Positions 7,709-16,198 of a stretch of 64,000 nt of DNA are shown here, piece by piece. The translations under genes and the position numbers were made by a program. The stretch is from the NCBI RefSeq assembly GCF_016907235.1, contig NZ_JAFBBO010000001.1:558001-622000 (forward strand), written 5' to 3'. A model generated the notes under the pieces. It was not told where the DNA came from. It worked only from the letters and a program-made list of their open reading frames with translations, and did no database searches. Source of the DNA: Oerskovia jenensis. Its GTDB lineage: Bacteria > Actinomycetota > Actinomycetes > Actinomycetales > Cellulomonadaceae. The first letter of the stretch is position 1. Every line of letters starts with the position of its first letter.

Positions 7709-9231
7709 GACGGCCTCCGGACCTGCAGGGGCACCGAGACGGGCCCGCCGCGCGTGGAGGCCGCGCTCATGCCGGGTCCGCCCGGGGTGTCGAGCGAGCA
7801 GCCCGAGGCCCACGAGGCCATCTCGGCCGCGTCCTCCTTGTGCGCCGCGGGGATCACGTAGCGGTCCTCCATCTTGGCGATGGCCAGCAGGCGGTAGAGC
7901 TCCTCGACGTCCTCGGCCGTGTACCCGACCTGGTCGAGCAGGTCCTGGTCGACGTCGCCGTCGAGCGTGCGCCGACGCATGTGGCTGCGCATCGCGGCGA
8001 GCTTCATGAGGACCCCTGCGACGACGTCGACGTCCCCGGCCGAGAAGAGGCTCGCGAGGTACTCGAGCGGGATGCGCAGCGACGCGATGGTGTGGAACAC
8101 GTCGTCGGCGTCGGCGTCGTCCTTGCCGAGCTCGGTCGTGACGTCCAGGACGGGCGAGAGCGGCGGCACGTACCAGACCATGGGCATGGTCCGGTACTCG
8201 GGGTGCAGCGGCAGCGCGACCTTGAACTTCTGGATGAGCTTCCAGATGGGCGAGCGCTGCGCCGCGCCGATCCAGTCCTCGGCGATGCCGGCCGCCCGCG
8301 CCGCCGCGATCACCTCGGGGTCCGTGGGGTCGAGGAAGACGTCGCGCTGGGCGTCGAGCAGGTCCTTCGGGTCCTCGACGGACGCCGCGGCCTCGACCGC
8401 GTCGGCGTCGTAGAGCACGAGGCCGATGTACCGCAGCCGGCCCACGCACGTCTCGGCGCACACGGTCGGCTGCCCCGCCTCGATGCGCGGGAAGCAGAAC
8501 GTGCACTTCTCGGCCTTGCCCGTCTGGTGGTTGACGTAGACCTTCTTGTACGGGCAGGCCGAGACGCACATGCGCCAGCCGCGGCACGCGTCCTGGTCGA
8601 CGAGCACGATGCCGTCCTCGACGCGCTTGTACATGGCCGACGACGGGCAGGCCGAGACGCACGCCGGGTTGAGGCAGTGCTCGCAGATCCGGGGCAGGTG
8701 GAACATGAACGTCTGCTCGAACGAGAGCTGGACCTTGTCGACCATCGACGCGAGGTTGGGGTCCTTCGACGCGATCTGCGGCGAGCCGCCCAGGTCGTCG
8801 TCCCAGTTGGGGCCCCAGGTGATCTTCATGTTCTTGCCCGTGATCGCGCTCTTGGGCCGGGCCACGGGGATGTGCGGCGAGTTCGCCGGCGCGGAGATGA
8901 GCTGGTCGAAGTCGTACGTCGCGGGCTCGTAGTAGTCGTCGAGCCCCGGCAGGTCGGGGTTCGCGAAGATCGACGCGAGGCGCCTCAGCCGCCCGCCCGA
9001 GCGGAGCCGGAGCCGGCCCTTGCGGTCGAGCTCCCAGCCGCCGTGCCACCGGTCCTGGTCCTCGTACCCGCGCGGGTACCCCGTGCCCGGCTTGGTCTCC
9101 ACGTTGTTGAACCAGACGTACTCGACGCCGTCGCGGTTCGTCCACGTCTGCTTGCACGTGACCGAGCACGTGTGGCACCCGATGCACTTGTCGAGGTTCA
9201 TGACCATCGCGACCTGCGACATGACCCGCAT
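7705..9231 (-). CDS. narH: Respiratory nitrate reductase beta subunit (Fe-S)
   Basis: 508 residues. Four cysteine clusters: CIGCHTCSVTCKQ near the N-terminus, CEHCLNPACVSACP, CRGWRMCVSACPYKK (Trp replacing one Cys, the hallmark of the [3Fe-4S] cluster of NarH), and CTFCFPRIEAGQPTVCAETC. Relays electrons from NarI hemes to NarG. The coding region starts one base after the narG stop. Confidence 0.97.
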   Translation of the reverse strand: MRVMSQVAMVMNLDKCIGCHTCSVTCKQTWTNRDGVEYVWFNNVETKPGTGYPRGYEDQDRWHGGWELDRKGRLRLRSGGRLRRLASIFANPDLPGLDDYYEPATYDFDQLISAPANSPHIPVARPKSAITGKNMKITWGPNWDDDLGGSPQIASKDPNLASMVDKVQLSFEQTFMFHLPRICEHCLNPACVSACPSSAMYKRVEDGIVLVDQDACRGWRMCVSACPYKKVYVNHQTGKAEKCTFCFPRIEAGQPTVCAETCVGRLRYIGLVLYDADAVEAAASVEDPKDLLDAQRDVFLDPTDPEVIAAARAAGIAEDWIGAAQRSPIWKLIQKFKVALPLHPEYRTMPMVWYVPPLSPVLDVTTELGKDDADADDVFHTIASLRIPLEYLASLFSAGDVDVVAGVLMKLAAMRSHMRRRTLDGDVDQDLLDQVGYTAEDVEELYRLLAIAKMEDRYVIPAAHKEDAAEMASWASGCSLDTPGGPGMSAASTRGGPVSVPLQVRRPS

Positions 9232-9232
9232 C

Positions 9233-12200
9233 TCAGTACTCCACTTCCTGGTTGCGCCGACGGATGACCGTGTACTCGTCGCGCTGGTTGCCGGTCGGCC
9301 CGTAGTAGTTGAAGGCGTAGGTGAGCTGGCCGTACCCGCCCAGGAGGTGCGTGGGCTTCATCATGATCATCGTCAGCGCGTTGTGGATGCCCCCGCGCTT
9401 GCCCGACGCCTCGGCCTTGGGCACGTCGATGTTGCGGTCCTTCGAGTGGTACATGTAGACCGTTCCCGTGGGCATGCGGTGCGAGACCACGGCGCGGGCC
9501 ACGACCACGCCGTTGCGGTTGACCGCCTCGATCCAGTCGTTGTCCGCGATCCCCGCGGTCTGCGCGTCCTCCTCCGAGATCCAGATCGTGGGGCCCCCGC
9601 GCGAGAGCGCGAGCATGTACGGGTTGTCCTGGAACTGCGAGTGCATGGACCACTTGGAGTGCGGCGTCAGGTAGCGCACCGTGACCTCGGTCGAGCCCGG
9701 CTCGCTGAATCCCTGGTGGCCGAAGTGGCGCGCCATGTCGAGCGGCGGCCGGTAGACCGGGAGCTGCTCGCCGAGCTCGGTCATCCAGTCGTGGTCGACG
9801 AAGAAGTGCTGGCGCCCCGTGAGCGTGTGCCACGGCTTGAGCCGCTCGACGTTGACCACGAAGGGCGAGTACCGCCGGCCGCCCTGCTCGGAGCCCGACC
9901 ACTCGTAGCTCGTGAAGACGTTCTGCGGGCCCGTGAGGGTCTGGGCGAACGTGACCTGGCGGTCGTGGTTCTCCTGGGCCAGGTCCGCGAGCGGCTTGCC
10001 GACCCGCTTCTCGAGGGCCGTGAAGCCCGCGACCGAGACCGCGCCGTTGGTCGTGCCGGACAGCGCGAGGATCGCCTCGCACATGTGCGCCGCGGTCTCG
10101 AGCGAGGGGCGGCCCTTCGCGACGCCATCCTTGCGCACGCCGTTGGCCTTCGCGAGGAACTCGACGGCCTGCTCGGGCACGACCGTGACGCCCTTGGTCG
10201 TGGTCCCGACCGTCGAGATCAGCGGCCCGACGGCGCGCATCTTCTCGGCGATCTGGGTGTAGTCGCGCTCGATCACCACGAGGCGCGGCATGGTCACGCC
10301 CGGGACGGGCTCGCACTCGCCCTTGCGCCAGTCGAGGACGACGCCTCCGGGCTGGGCCATCTCGTCCGGGGTGTCGTGCGTGAGCGGCGCCGCGATGACG
10401 TCGGTGCGCGTGCCCAGGTGGATCTTGGCGAGCTCGGAGACCTTGTCGGCGAGCCCCAGGAACGCGTCGTAGTCGGTCCGGGCCTGCCACGGCGGTGCGA
10501 TCGCCGCGTTGAGGGCGTGCACGAACGGGTGCATGTCCGTGGTCGAGATGTCCTGCTTCTCGTACCAGGTCGCTGCCGGGAGCACGACGTCGGCGAACAG
10601 CGAGGTCGAGGTCATGCGGAAGTCGATGTTGGTCAGCAGGTCGAGCTTGCCCTCGGGGGCCTCGTCGCGCCAGACGACCTCCTCCGGGCGTCGCTCGGGC
10701 GGCGTCTCGTGCGCGCGCAGCGACGAGTCCGCGCCGAGCAGGTGCTTGAGGAAGTACTCGTTGCCCTTGGCCGAGTTCCCGATGAGGTTCGCGCGCCAGA
10801 CCGTCAGGACGCGCGGGAAGTTCTGCGGGTCGTCGGGGTCCTCGACCGCGAACTTGAGGTTCCCGCTGCGCAGCTCGGACACGACGTGGTCCGCGACCGG
10901 CACGCCGGCGGCCGCGGCCTCGTCGCACAGGTCGAGCGGGTTGCGGTCGAACCCGGGGTGCGAGGGTGTCCAGCCCATGCGGGCGGCCTGGGTCAGGCAG
11001 TCCATCATGCTGCGGTCCTTGAGGGTGCCCGGACCGGTCGGCGAGGCGAGCTCGTCCGCGCCGAAGCCCTCGTAGCGCCACTGGTCCGTCGCGGTGTACC
11101 AGAACGCCGTGCCGGCCATGTGGCGGGTCGGCCGCTGCCAGTCGAGCGCGAAGCCCATGTGCTGCTGCCCCGTCACGGGCCGCGCCTTCTCCTGCCCGAC
11201 GTAGTGGGCCCAGCCGCCGCCGTTGACGCCCTGGCACCCGGTGAGGGTCAGGAGCGCGATGAACGTCCGGTAGATGGTGTCCGCGTGGTACCAGTGGTTG
11301 GTGCCCGCGCCCATGATGATCATGGACCTGCCCTTGCTCACCTCGGCGTTGCGCGTGAACTCGCGCGCGATCCGGGTGCACTGCTCGGCCGGCACCCCGG
11401 TCAGGGCCTCCTGCCAGGCCGGGGTCCCGGGAGACTCGGCGTCGTCGTAGCCCGTGGGCCACGTGCCGGGCAGCCCGTCGCGCCCCACGCCGTACTGCGC
11501 CATGAGCAGGTCGAACACGGTCGTCACGAGGCGGTCGCCCACGCGGATCGCCGGGACGCCGCGCAGGACCGACGTGCCGCCCTCGGTCGCGCCGACGTCG
11601 AAGCGCGGCAGCTCGACGACGACGCCCTGGGCCTGCGCGCCCGCGTGCGTGAGGCCCAGAAGGCTCAGCGCGGGGTCGTGGTCCTCGAGGTCGAGGTTCC
11701 AGCGGCCCACGCCGTCCTCGGTCCAGCGGTCCGCGAGCGTGCCGTTCGGCACGGTGAGCGCGTCGGCCGCCGTGTCGAGGAAGACCGGACGGAACTCGGG
11801 GCGCTGCCCCGTCGCCCCCGCGACGGGCAGCCCGTCCAGGTCGGCTGCCGTGAGGAACTTGGCGGGCCGGAAGACCGGGGCGGCTCCGCCGTCGGGCAGC
11901 GTGCCCTCCTGGCCTGCGCCCTGGCCGGGAGCCTCGTCGAGCGTGACCAGGAACGGCGCGTCCGTGTACGTGCGCGAGTACGCCTCGAAGTACGGCACCT
12001 GACGGTCGCGGTAGAACTCGGTGAGCAGCACGTGGCCCATGGCCTGCGCGAGCGCGCCGTCCGTGCCCGGGGCGGGCGCGAGCCAGTCGTCCGCGAACTT
12101 CACGTTGTCCGCGTAGTCGGGGCTGATCGCGACGACCTTGGTCCCCTTGTAGCGGGCCTCGGCCAGGAAGTGGGCGTCGGGCGTGCGCGTCACGGGGACG

Positions 12201-13000
12201 TTCGAGCCCCACATCATGATGTAGCTCGAGTTCCACCAGTCGCCCGACTCGGGGACATCGGTCTGGTCTCCCCAGATCTGCGGGCTCGCGGGCGGCAGGT
12301 CCGCGTACCAGTCGTAGAAGCTCAGCAGCGTCCCGCCGATCATCGACAGGAAGCGCGTCCCGACGCCGAAGCTCGCCATCGACATGGCCGGGATCGGTGT
12401 GAAGCCCACGCACCGGTCCGGCCCGTACGCCTTGATCGTGTAGACGTGGGCCGCGGCCATGATCTCGGTCGCGAGCTCCCAGTCCGCGCGGACCAGGCCA
12501 CCCTTGCCGCGGGCACGCTTGTACAGCGTCGCCTTGAGCGGGCTCTCGACGACCTCGGCCCATGCGAGCACCGGGTCGCCCAGCCGGCAGCGCGCGTCGA
12601 GGTACATGTCGAGCAGGACGCCGCGCACATAGGGATACCGCACGCGCGACGGCGAGTACGTGTACCAGGAGAACGAGGCCCCGCGCGGGCAGCCGCGCGG
12701 CTCGTACTCGGGGCTGTCGAGCCCCGTCGTCGGGTAGTCCGTGCCCTGGTGCTCCCAGGTGATGAGGCCGTCCTTGACGTACACGTCCCACGCGCACGAC
12801 CCCGTGCAGTTCACACCGTGCGTCGAGCGCACGACCTTGTCGTGCGCCCACCGGTCGCGGTAGAACCGGTCCCACTCCGAGGGGTCCGTCTCGATCATGG
12901 CGTGCGCCGAGTCGAACACCTCCGTCTGCGGGAAGTGGCTGCGCGTCCTGAGCAGCTTCTTCATCAGGGGCGACATGGCCGCCTGGTCGTCGATGGTCAT
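9233..13000 (-). CDS. narG: Respiratory nitrate reductase alpha subunit (bis-MGD)
   Basis: 1255 residues, the normal length. The FS0 cluster ligands His61, Cys65, Cys69 (HGVNCTGSCAW) and Cys104 are present, and the ESGDWWNSSYIMMWGSN motif carries the Asp expected to bind molybdenum in membrane-bound Nar. Reduces nitrate to nitrite at the cytoplasmic face with NarHI. First gene of the nar-moa operon; the start ATG at 13000 faces a divergent SufR-like regulator. No Tat-like leader is obvious, as in other NarG. Confidence 0.97.
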   Translation of the reverse strand: MTIDDQAAMSPLMKKLLRTRSHFPQTEVFDSAHAMIETDPSEWDRFYRDRWAHDKVVRSTHGVNCTGSCAWDVYVKDGLITWEHQGTDYPTTGLDSPEYEPRGCPRGASFSWYTYSPSRVRYPYVRGVLLDMYLDARCRLGDPVLAWAEVVESPLKATLYKRARGKGGLVRADWELATEIMAAAHVYTIKAYGPDRCVGFTPIPAMSMASFGVGTRFLSMIGGTLLSFYDWYADLPPASPQIWGDQTDVPESGDWWNSSYIMMWGSNVPVTRTPDAHFLAEARYKGTKVVAISPDYADNVKFADDWLAPAPGTDGALAQAMGHVLLTEFYRDRQVPYFEAYSRTYTDAPFLVTLDEAPGQGAGQEGTLPDGGAAPVFRPAKFLTAADLDGLPVAGATGQRPEFRPVFLDTAADALTVPNGTLADRWTEDGVGRWNLDLEDHDPALSLLGLTHAGAQAQGVVVELPRFDVGATEGGTSVLRGVPAIRVGDRLVTTVFDLLMAQYGVGRDGLPGTWPTGYDDAESPGTPAWQEALTGVPAEQCTRIAREFTRNAEVSKGRSMIIMGAGTNHWYHADTIYRTFIALLTLTGCQGVNGGGWAHYVGQEKARPVTGQQHMGFALDWQRPTRHMAGTAFWYTATDQWRYEGFGADELASPTGPGTLKDRSMMDCLTQAARMGWTPSHPGFDRNPLDLCDEAAAAGVPVADHVVSELRSGNLKFAVEDPDDPQNFPRVLTVWRANLIGNSAKGNEYFLKHLLGADSSLRAHETPPERRPEEVVWRDEAPEGKLDLLTNIDFRMTSTSLFADVVLPAATWYEKQDISTTDMHPFVHALNAAIAPPWQARTDYDAFLGLADKVSELAKIHLGTRTDVIAAPLTHDTPDEMAQPGGVVLDWRKGECEPVPGVTMPRLVVIERDYTQIAEKMRAVGPLISTVGTTTKGVTVVPEQAVEFLAKANGVRKDGVAKGRPSLETAAHMCEAILALSGTTNGAVSVAGFTALEKRVGKPLADLAQENHDRQVTFAQTLTGPQNVFTSYEWSGSEQGGRRYSPFVVNVERLKPWHTLTGRQHFFVDHDWMTELGEQLPVYRPPLDMARHFGHQGFSEPGSTEVTVRYLTPHSKWSMHSQFQDNPYMLALSRGGPTIWISEEDAQTAGIADNDWIEAVNRNGVVVARAVVSHRMPTGTVYMYHSKDRNIDVPKAEASGKRGGIHNALTMIMMKPTHLLGGYGQLTYAFNYYGPTGNQRDEYTVIRRRNQEVEY

Positions 13001-13128
13001 GGCGAGTGCTCCTCGGGAACGGCGTGGGGGGCGTTCGTGCGATGGTTGTCGTGGTGAGGACGTCGGCCGGGGGCAGCCGGACGCCTCGACGTCAGTGGTC
13101 CACGAGCGGGAAGAAGTGGGGCGAGCAG
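13001..13128 (+). promoter_or_regulatory. Divergent promoter region nar operon / SufR-like regulator
   Basis: 128 bp between the start codons of narG (minus) and the regulator (plus). It must hold the nar promoter. A Shine-Dalgarno-like AGGAG lies just upstream of narG (reverse complement of CTCCT at 13009-13013). I find no clear -35/-10 pair and no copy of the DevR-like box that sits before narK. Confidence 0.5.
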
Positions 13129-13941
13129 GTGCCCAGGCAGCAGGTCTACGGGGGTTTCGACGGCACGACGGGTCGCAGCGACCACGGCGGCAGGCGCACG
13201 CACGTCATCCAGCTGCTGCGCGACTCCAAGGCGCCGGTGTCCGTCCAGGACATCGCCGACGAGGTCGGCATCCACCAGAACACGGCGCGCTTCCACCTGG
13301 AGTCGCTCGTCGACGCCGGGCTCGCCGAGCGCACCCAGCAGACCCGGACGACGCCCGGCCGGCCCAAGGTGCTCTACCGCGGCACCCTGCCCAACCAGAC
13401 GCACGAGCGCGCGCAGGCCTACCGGCTCCTGGCCGAGGCGCTCACGACCGCGGTCGCCGCCAACGTGCCCGAGGCCGCGACCCTCACGTACACCGTGGGG
13501 CGCACGTGGGGGCACAAGCTCGCCGAGTGCCCCGATCCGGGCGAGGTCCTCAGCGAGGACGAGGTCTCGACCCGGCTCGTGTCCAAGCTCGACGCGCTGT
13601 GGTTCGCGCCGACCCCGCGCGGCGAGCCGTCCGCGCACGTCTCCGCACCCGGCAACGGCATGGACGCGCTCGTGCTCAACAACTGCCCGTTCGTGGCGAC
13701 CGCCCGCAGCACCCCGCAGGTCGTGTGCTCCCTGCACGCGGGCTTCATCAACGGCACCCTGGCCGAGCTGGGCTCTGACCTGCGTGCCACGGCGCTCGTG
13801 CCGAACTTCGGTCAGCACCACTGCGTCGCGCGGCTCGAGACCGTCGACCGGGGAAGCCACGACGAGGCCGCCCCGATCCCGATCGTCGTGTCCGGGGCGC
13901 CGGGCACGGGGGCACTGGGTCCCGCGCCCGACGTCTGCTGA
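13129..13941 (+). CDS. SufR-like winged-helix regulator with three conserved cysteines, divergent from nar
   Basis: About 270 residues from GTG 13129 (an ATG at 13042 in frame is possible; neither has a strong ribosome site). An N-terminal winged helix (VIQLLRDSKAPVSVQDIADEVGIHQNTARFHL) is followed by a C-terminal domain with NNCPF, VVCSLHAGFINGTL and FGQHHC. The arrangement C-P...C...C parallels the SufR protein encoded at 49.6-50.5 kb (CP-x11-C, then a later C), where cysteines bind a Fe-S cluster. I infer a Fe-S-sensing regulator of the divergent nar operon, responding to O2, NO or Fe-S supply. Family: ArsR/DeoR-like; the ligand has not been shown. Confidence 0.75.
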   Translation: MPRQQVYGGFDGTTGRSDHGGRRTHVIQLLRDSKAPVSVQDIADEVGIHQNTARFHLESLVDAGLAERTQQTRTTPGRPKVLYRGTLPNQTHERAQAYRLLAEALTTAVAANVPEAATLTYTVGRTWGHKLAECPDPGEVLSEDEVSTRLVSKLDALWFAPTPRGEPSAHVSAPGNGMDALVLNNCPFVATARSTPQVVCSLHAGFINGTLAELGSDLRATALVPNFGQHHCVARLETVDRGSHDEAAPIPIVVSGAPGTGALGPAPDVC

Positions 13942-13950
13942 ACGTCGGGC
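13926..13950 (+). terminator. Hairpin between the regulator and narK
   Basis: Perfect 9-bp stem (GCCCGACGT / ACGTCGGGC) with a 7-nt loop containing the regulator's stop codon, in the gap between convergent genes. No T-run. Confidence 0.45.
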
Positions 13951-14006
13951 CCGGGAGCCGGCGGCGGGCACCGAGGCGACCGCGGGTGCTGCGGGCGGTC
14001 TCACGG

Positions 14007-15350
14007 TCAGCTCTTGGCCTCGGCGCCGGGCCGTGCGTAGAAGTGCCAGGCGACGCCTGCGCACAGCAGGGCGTAGGCGATGATCCCGCCGAACACGGCC
14101 GTCCTCGGCAGGTAGTTGAACAGCATCGAGAACAGGAACGGTCCGAACGCGGCGATCGCGGCGGTCCAGCCGATCACTCCGCCTGCCTGGCGGGCCGGGA
14201 AGATCATGGGCATCTGCTTGAACGTCGCAGCGTTGCCGATCCCGCAGAAGAAGAAGATGAGGACCATGCCGGTCATGAAGATCGGCAGGCTCGGGGTCTC
14301 ACCGTCGGTCGCGGTGACCTGACCGAACAGGACGAGCGCGGCCGAGGCCGCGACGCCCACCCCGGACACCACCGTCCAGACACCGCCGCCGAAGCGGTCG
14401 CACAACGGCCCCCAGCACATGCGGGCGAGCGAGCCGACGAGCGCGCCGAGGAAGACCCAGGTCAGGTACTCGGGCCCGAACTGCTGCTTGAGCAGCATGC
14501 CGAACGTGCCGGCGAGCCCGGAGAAGATCCCGAACGTCAGGACGTACTCCATGGTCATGAGCCACGTGTGCTTGTTCTGGAAGATGTCGAACTGCTGCTT
14601 GAGGTTGGCCTTGACGGGCACCGACTTCAGCAGGGTCCAGGCGAGCACGACGCCGACCACGGCGAACGGGATGAAGATCAGCCCGGGGTTCTGCAGCCAG
14701 ACCTGGCGTGGCTCGGCGTTCTGCGGGTGCGCGAGCTGGCCCGCGAGGCCGAACATCCCGAACCCGATGGCCCACGGCACGACGAACTGGACGACCGAGA
14801 CGCCGAAGTTCCCGATCCCGGCCTGCAGGCCCAGGGCCGTGCCCTGCTTGCTCTTGGGGAAGAAGTACGAGGTCGAGGGCATGTAGCCCGAGAAGACACC
14901 ACCACCGAGCCCGGCGGCGAGGGCCAGGGCGACGAGCAGCGCGTACGAGGGCTGCGTCGGGAGCATCACGACCCAGGTCCACCCGACGAACGGGATGATC
15001 ATCAGGAGCGCGGACAGCGTGAGCATCTTCCGGGTCCCGAGCATGGGCGGGAGCATCATCCAGACGATGCGCAGCAGGCCGCCCGTCAGGCCCGGCATCG
15101 CGAGCAGCCAGTACGACTGGCTCTCGGTGAGGTCCCACCCGGTGATCGTGCCGAGCGTCGGGATGAGGGCGCCCGGCAGGTACCAGATGATGAACGCGAG
15201 CATGAGGTTGAACGTCGTGACCCAGAGCGTGCGCCAGGCGACCTTCGAGTCCCAGCGCTGCGGGTCGTTGGGGTCCCAGTCGAGGAGGTCGCGACGGGCG
15301 TCGGCGCTCACCTGGTGTGCGGGTCTGGGGGATACGTCGGCTGTGACCAC
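14007..15350 (-). CDS. narK: NarK-type nitrate/nitrite MFS transporter
   Basis: 447 residues, about 12 membrane helices. Both nitrate signature motifs are seen: GLQAGIGNFGVSVVQF around helix 5 and GIGNAATFKQMPMIFP around helix 11. Imports nitrate for NarG and/or exports nitrite. I set the start at GTG 15350 because GGAG lies seven bases before it; the frame continues upstream but that sequence is promoter-like. Divergent from nothing close; the upstream region carries a DevR/DosR-like box. Confidence 0.93.
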   Translation of the reverse strand: MVTADVSPRPAHQVSADARRDLLDWDPNDPQRWDSKVAWRTLWVTTFNLMLAFIIWYLPGALIPTLGTITGWDLTESQSYWLLAMPGLTGGLLRIVWMMLPPMLGTRKMLTLSALLMIIPFVGWTWVVMLPTQPSYALLVALALAAGLGGGVFSGYMPSTSYFFPKSKQGTALGLQAGIGNFGVSVVQFVVPWAIGFGMFGLAGQLAHPQNAEPRQVWLQNPGLIFIPFAVVGVVLAWTLLKSVPVKANLKQQFDIFQNKHTWLMTMEYVLTFGIFSGLAGTFGMLLKQQFGPEYLTWVFLGALVGSLARMCWGPLCDRFGGGVWTVVSGVGVAASAALVLFGQVTATDGETPSLPIFMTGMVLIFFFCGIGNAATFKQMPMIFPARQAGGVIGWTAAIAAFGPFLFSMLFNYLPRTAVFGGIIAYALLCAGVAWHFYARPGAEAKS

Positions 15351-15391
15351 CGGGGGTCTCCGTCCGAGAGGTGGGGGCGGGGGGCACCCAC

Positions 15392-15397
15392 AACATA
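15392..15397 (-). promoter_or_regulatory. Likely -10 hexamer of narK
   Basis: Read on the minus strand this is TATGTT, the only AT-rich hexamer in the region, giving a predicted transcript start near 15385 and a leader of about 35 nt. No good -35 is seen at the matching distance, as expected for an activator-dependent promoter. Confidence 0.4.
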
Positions 15398-15400
15398 TGG

Positions 15401-15414
15401 ACGAGTTCACTCGT
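15401..15414. promoter_or_regulatory. Palindrome next to the narK -10
   Basis: ACGAGT-TC-ACTCGT, 6-bp arms with a 2-bp centre, lying between the probable -10 and the DevR-like box. Could be a second operator; no family assigned. Confidence 0.3.
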
Positions 15415-15420
15415 GCGTAC

Positions 15421-15436
15421 CGGGACCTAGGTCCCG
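15421..15436. promoter_or_regulatory. DevR/DosR-like box upstream of narK
   Basis: CGGGACCTAGGTCCCG is a perfect 16-bp palindrome. Its arms GGGAC...GTCCC with a 4-bp centre match the DosR/DevR consensus core (GGGACTWWAGTCCC) except for the outer pair of the centre. Its middle is about 43 bp before the predicted narK transcript start, the usual place for a DosR site. A second inverted repeat GTCCCG-AAC-CGGGAC lies at 15451-15465. narK2 belongs to the DosR regulon in Mycobacterium tuberculosis; here the link is inferred. Confidence 0.55.
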
Positions 15437-15739
15437 TCGCAGCGTCGTTGGTCCCGAACCGGGACACGGGCCGGGAAGGGCCGTTGACCTGCTGCTTTGC
15501 AGGCCGCAGGCGTTGTTTCGGATCAACTCGGGCGAGCTCGCCCCCCGTGGCCCCGTGGTGCCCGACGGCGGGCCGCGCCAGGCGCGCGGGCGGCGGCGGG
15601 TGCGGGTCGTTTCGCCCGAAGAACGGGGGGCGATCGTGCGCGAGGCGCCCCGCCTCCCGACTTTGTGCTTTCTATCACAATCGACGACCTGCGAGGTCAG
15701 GAGGGCGTGCGGGACCACACCTCGGCACCGCTTCCTGGT

Positions 15740-16198
15740 CTAGGCGAGCAGTTGTGCAGCCCCCGCTGCCACGTCCGGATCTGGGTCCAGACGCAGTTCC
15801 TCGAGCGCTGAACGCCGCCGGTCCCGCTCGTTCGTGCGCTGCGGGTAGAGCACGACGTCGCCGATCCAGTCCGCACACGACGCGTCGGCGCGGGCGATCG
15901 CACCGGCCACGACGCGCATCCCACTCGTGTCACCACGGGCTACGAGCGCCTCGGCGGTCGTCAGCGTGACCCATGTGTCCTCGGGGTCGAGCAGCAGCGT
16001 GTGCAACGTCTCCGTGAGCCTCGCCAGGTCGGGCACGGCCGCCAGGACGACTCCGGCGGCCGCGCGCTCCGTGTAGTCGGCGCTGTGGACTGCGGTGAGC
16101 GCCTCAGCGACCGACAGGGCGCGCGGTCCTGACTCGATCCTCGAGGCGGGTCCCGGCACGTCGGCCCCGTCCTGGACCTGCCGGCGCGGCAGCGTCAC
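15740..16198 (-). CDS. HEAT-repeat-like helical protein
   Basis: 152 residues. Repeating helix pairs of the type ...ALTAVHSADYTERAAAGVVLAAVPDL..., LLLDPEDTWVTLTTAEALVARGD and ...ALEELRLDPDPDVAAGAAQLLA match HEAT/armadillo repeats used for protein binding. GTG start overlaps the stop of the RNA methyltransferase (GTGA), so the two are coupled. Role unknown; context hints at an accessory to the methyltransferase. Confidence 0.7.
   Translation of the reverse strand: MTLPRRQVQDGADVPGPASRIESGPRALSVAEALTAVHSADYTERAAAGVVLAAVPDLARLTETLHTLLLDPEDTWVTLTTAEALVARGDTSGMRVVAGAIARADASCADWIGDVVLYPQRTNERDRRRSALEELRLDPDPDVAAGAAQLLA

Larger units (their letters stand above)
15351..15739. other. Intergenic region upstream of narK
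   Basis: 389 bp without a convincing gene. The left third holds the narK promoter elements listed separately. The rest, toward the HEAT-repeat gene end at 15740, contains short open frames in several directions without codon-usage support and an AT-richer patch (15663-15690) that I cannot interpret. Confidence 0.5.

Noticed and set aside
9020-13057. A 1345-codon plus-strand open frame
   Set aside because: It is the antisense shadow of narG and has no protein-like features (Arg/His/Val-rich); narG has every catalytic motif.
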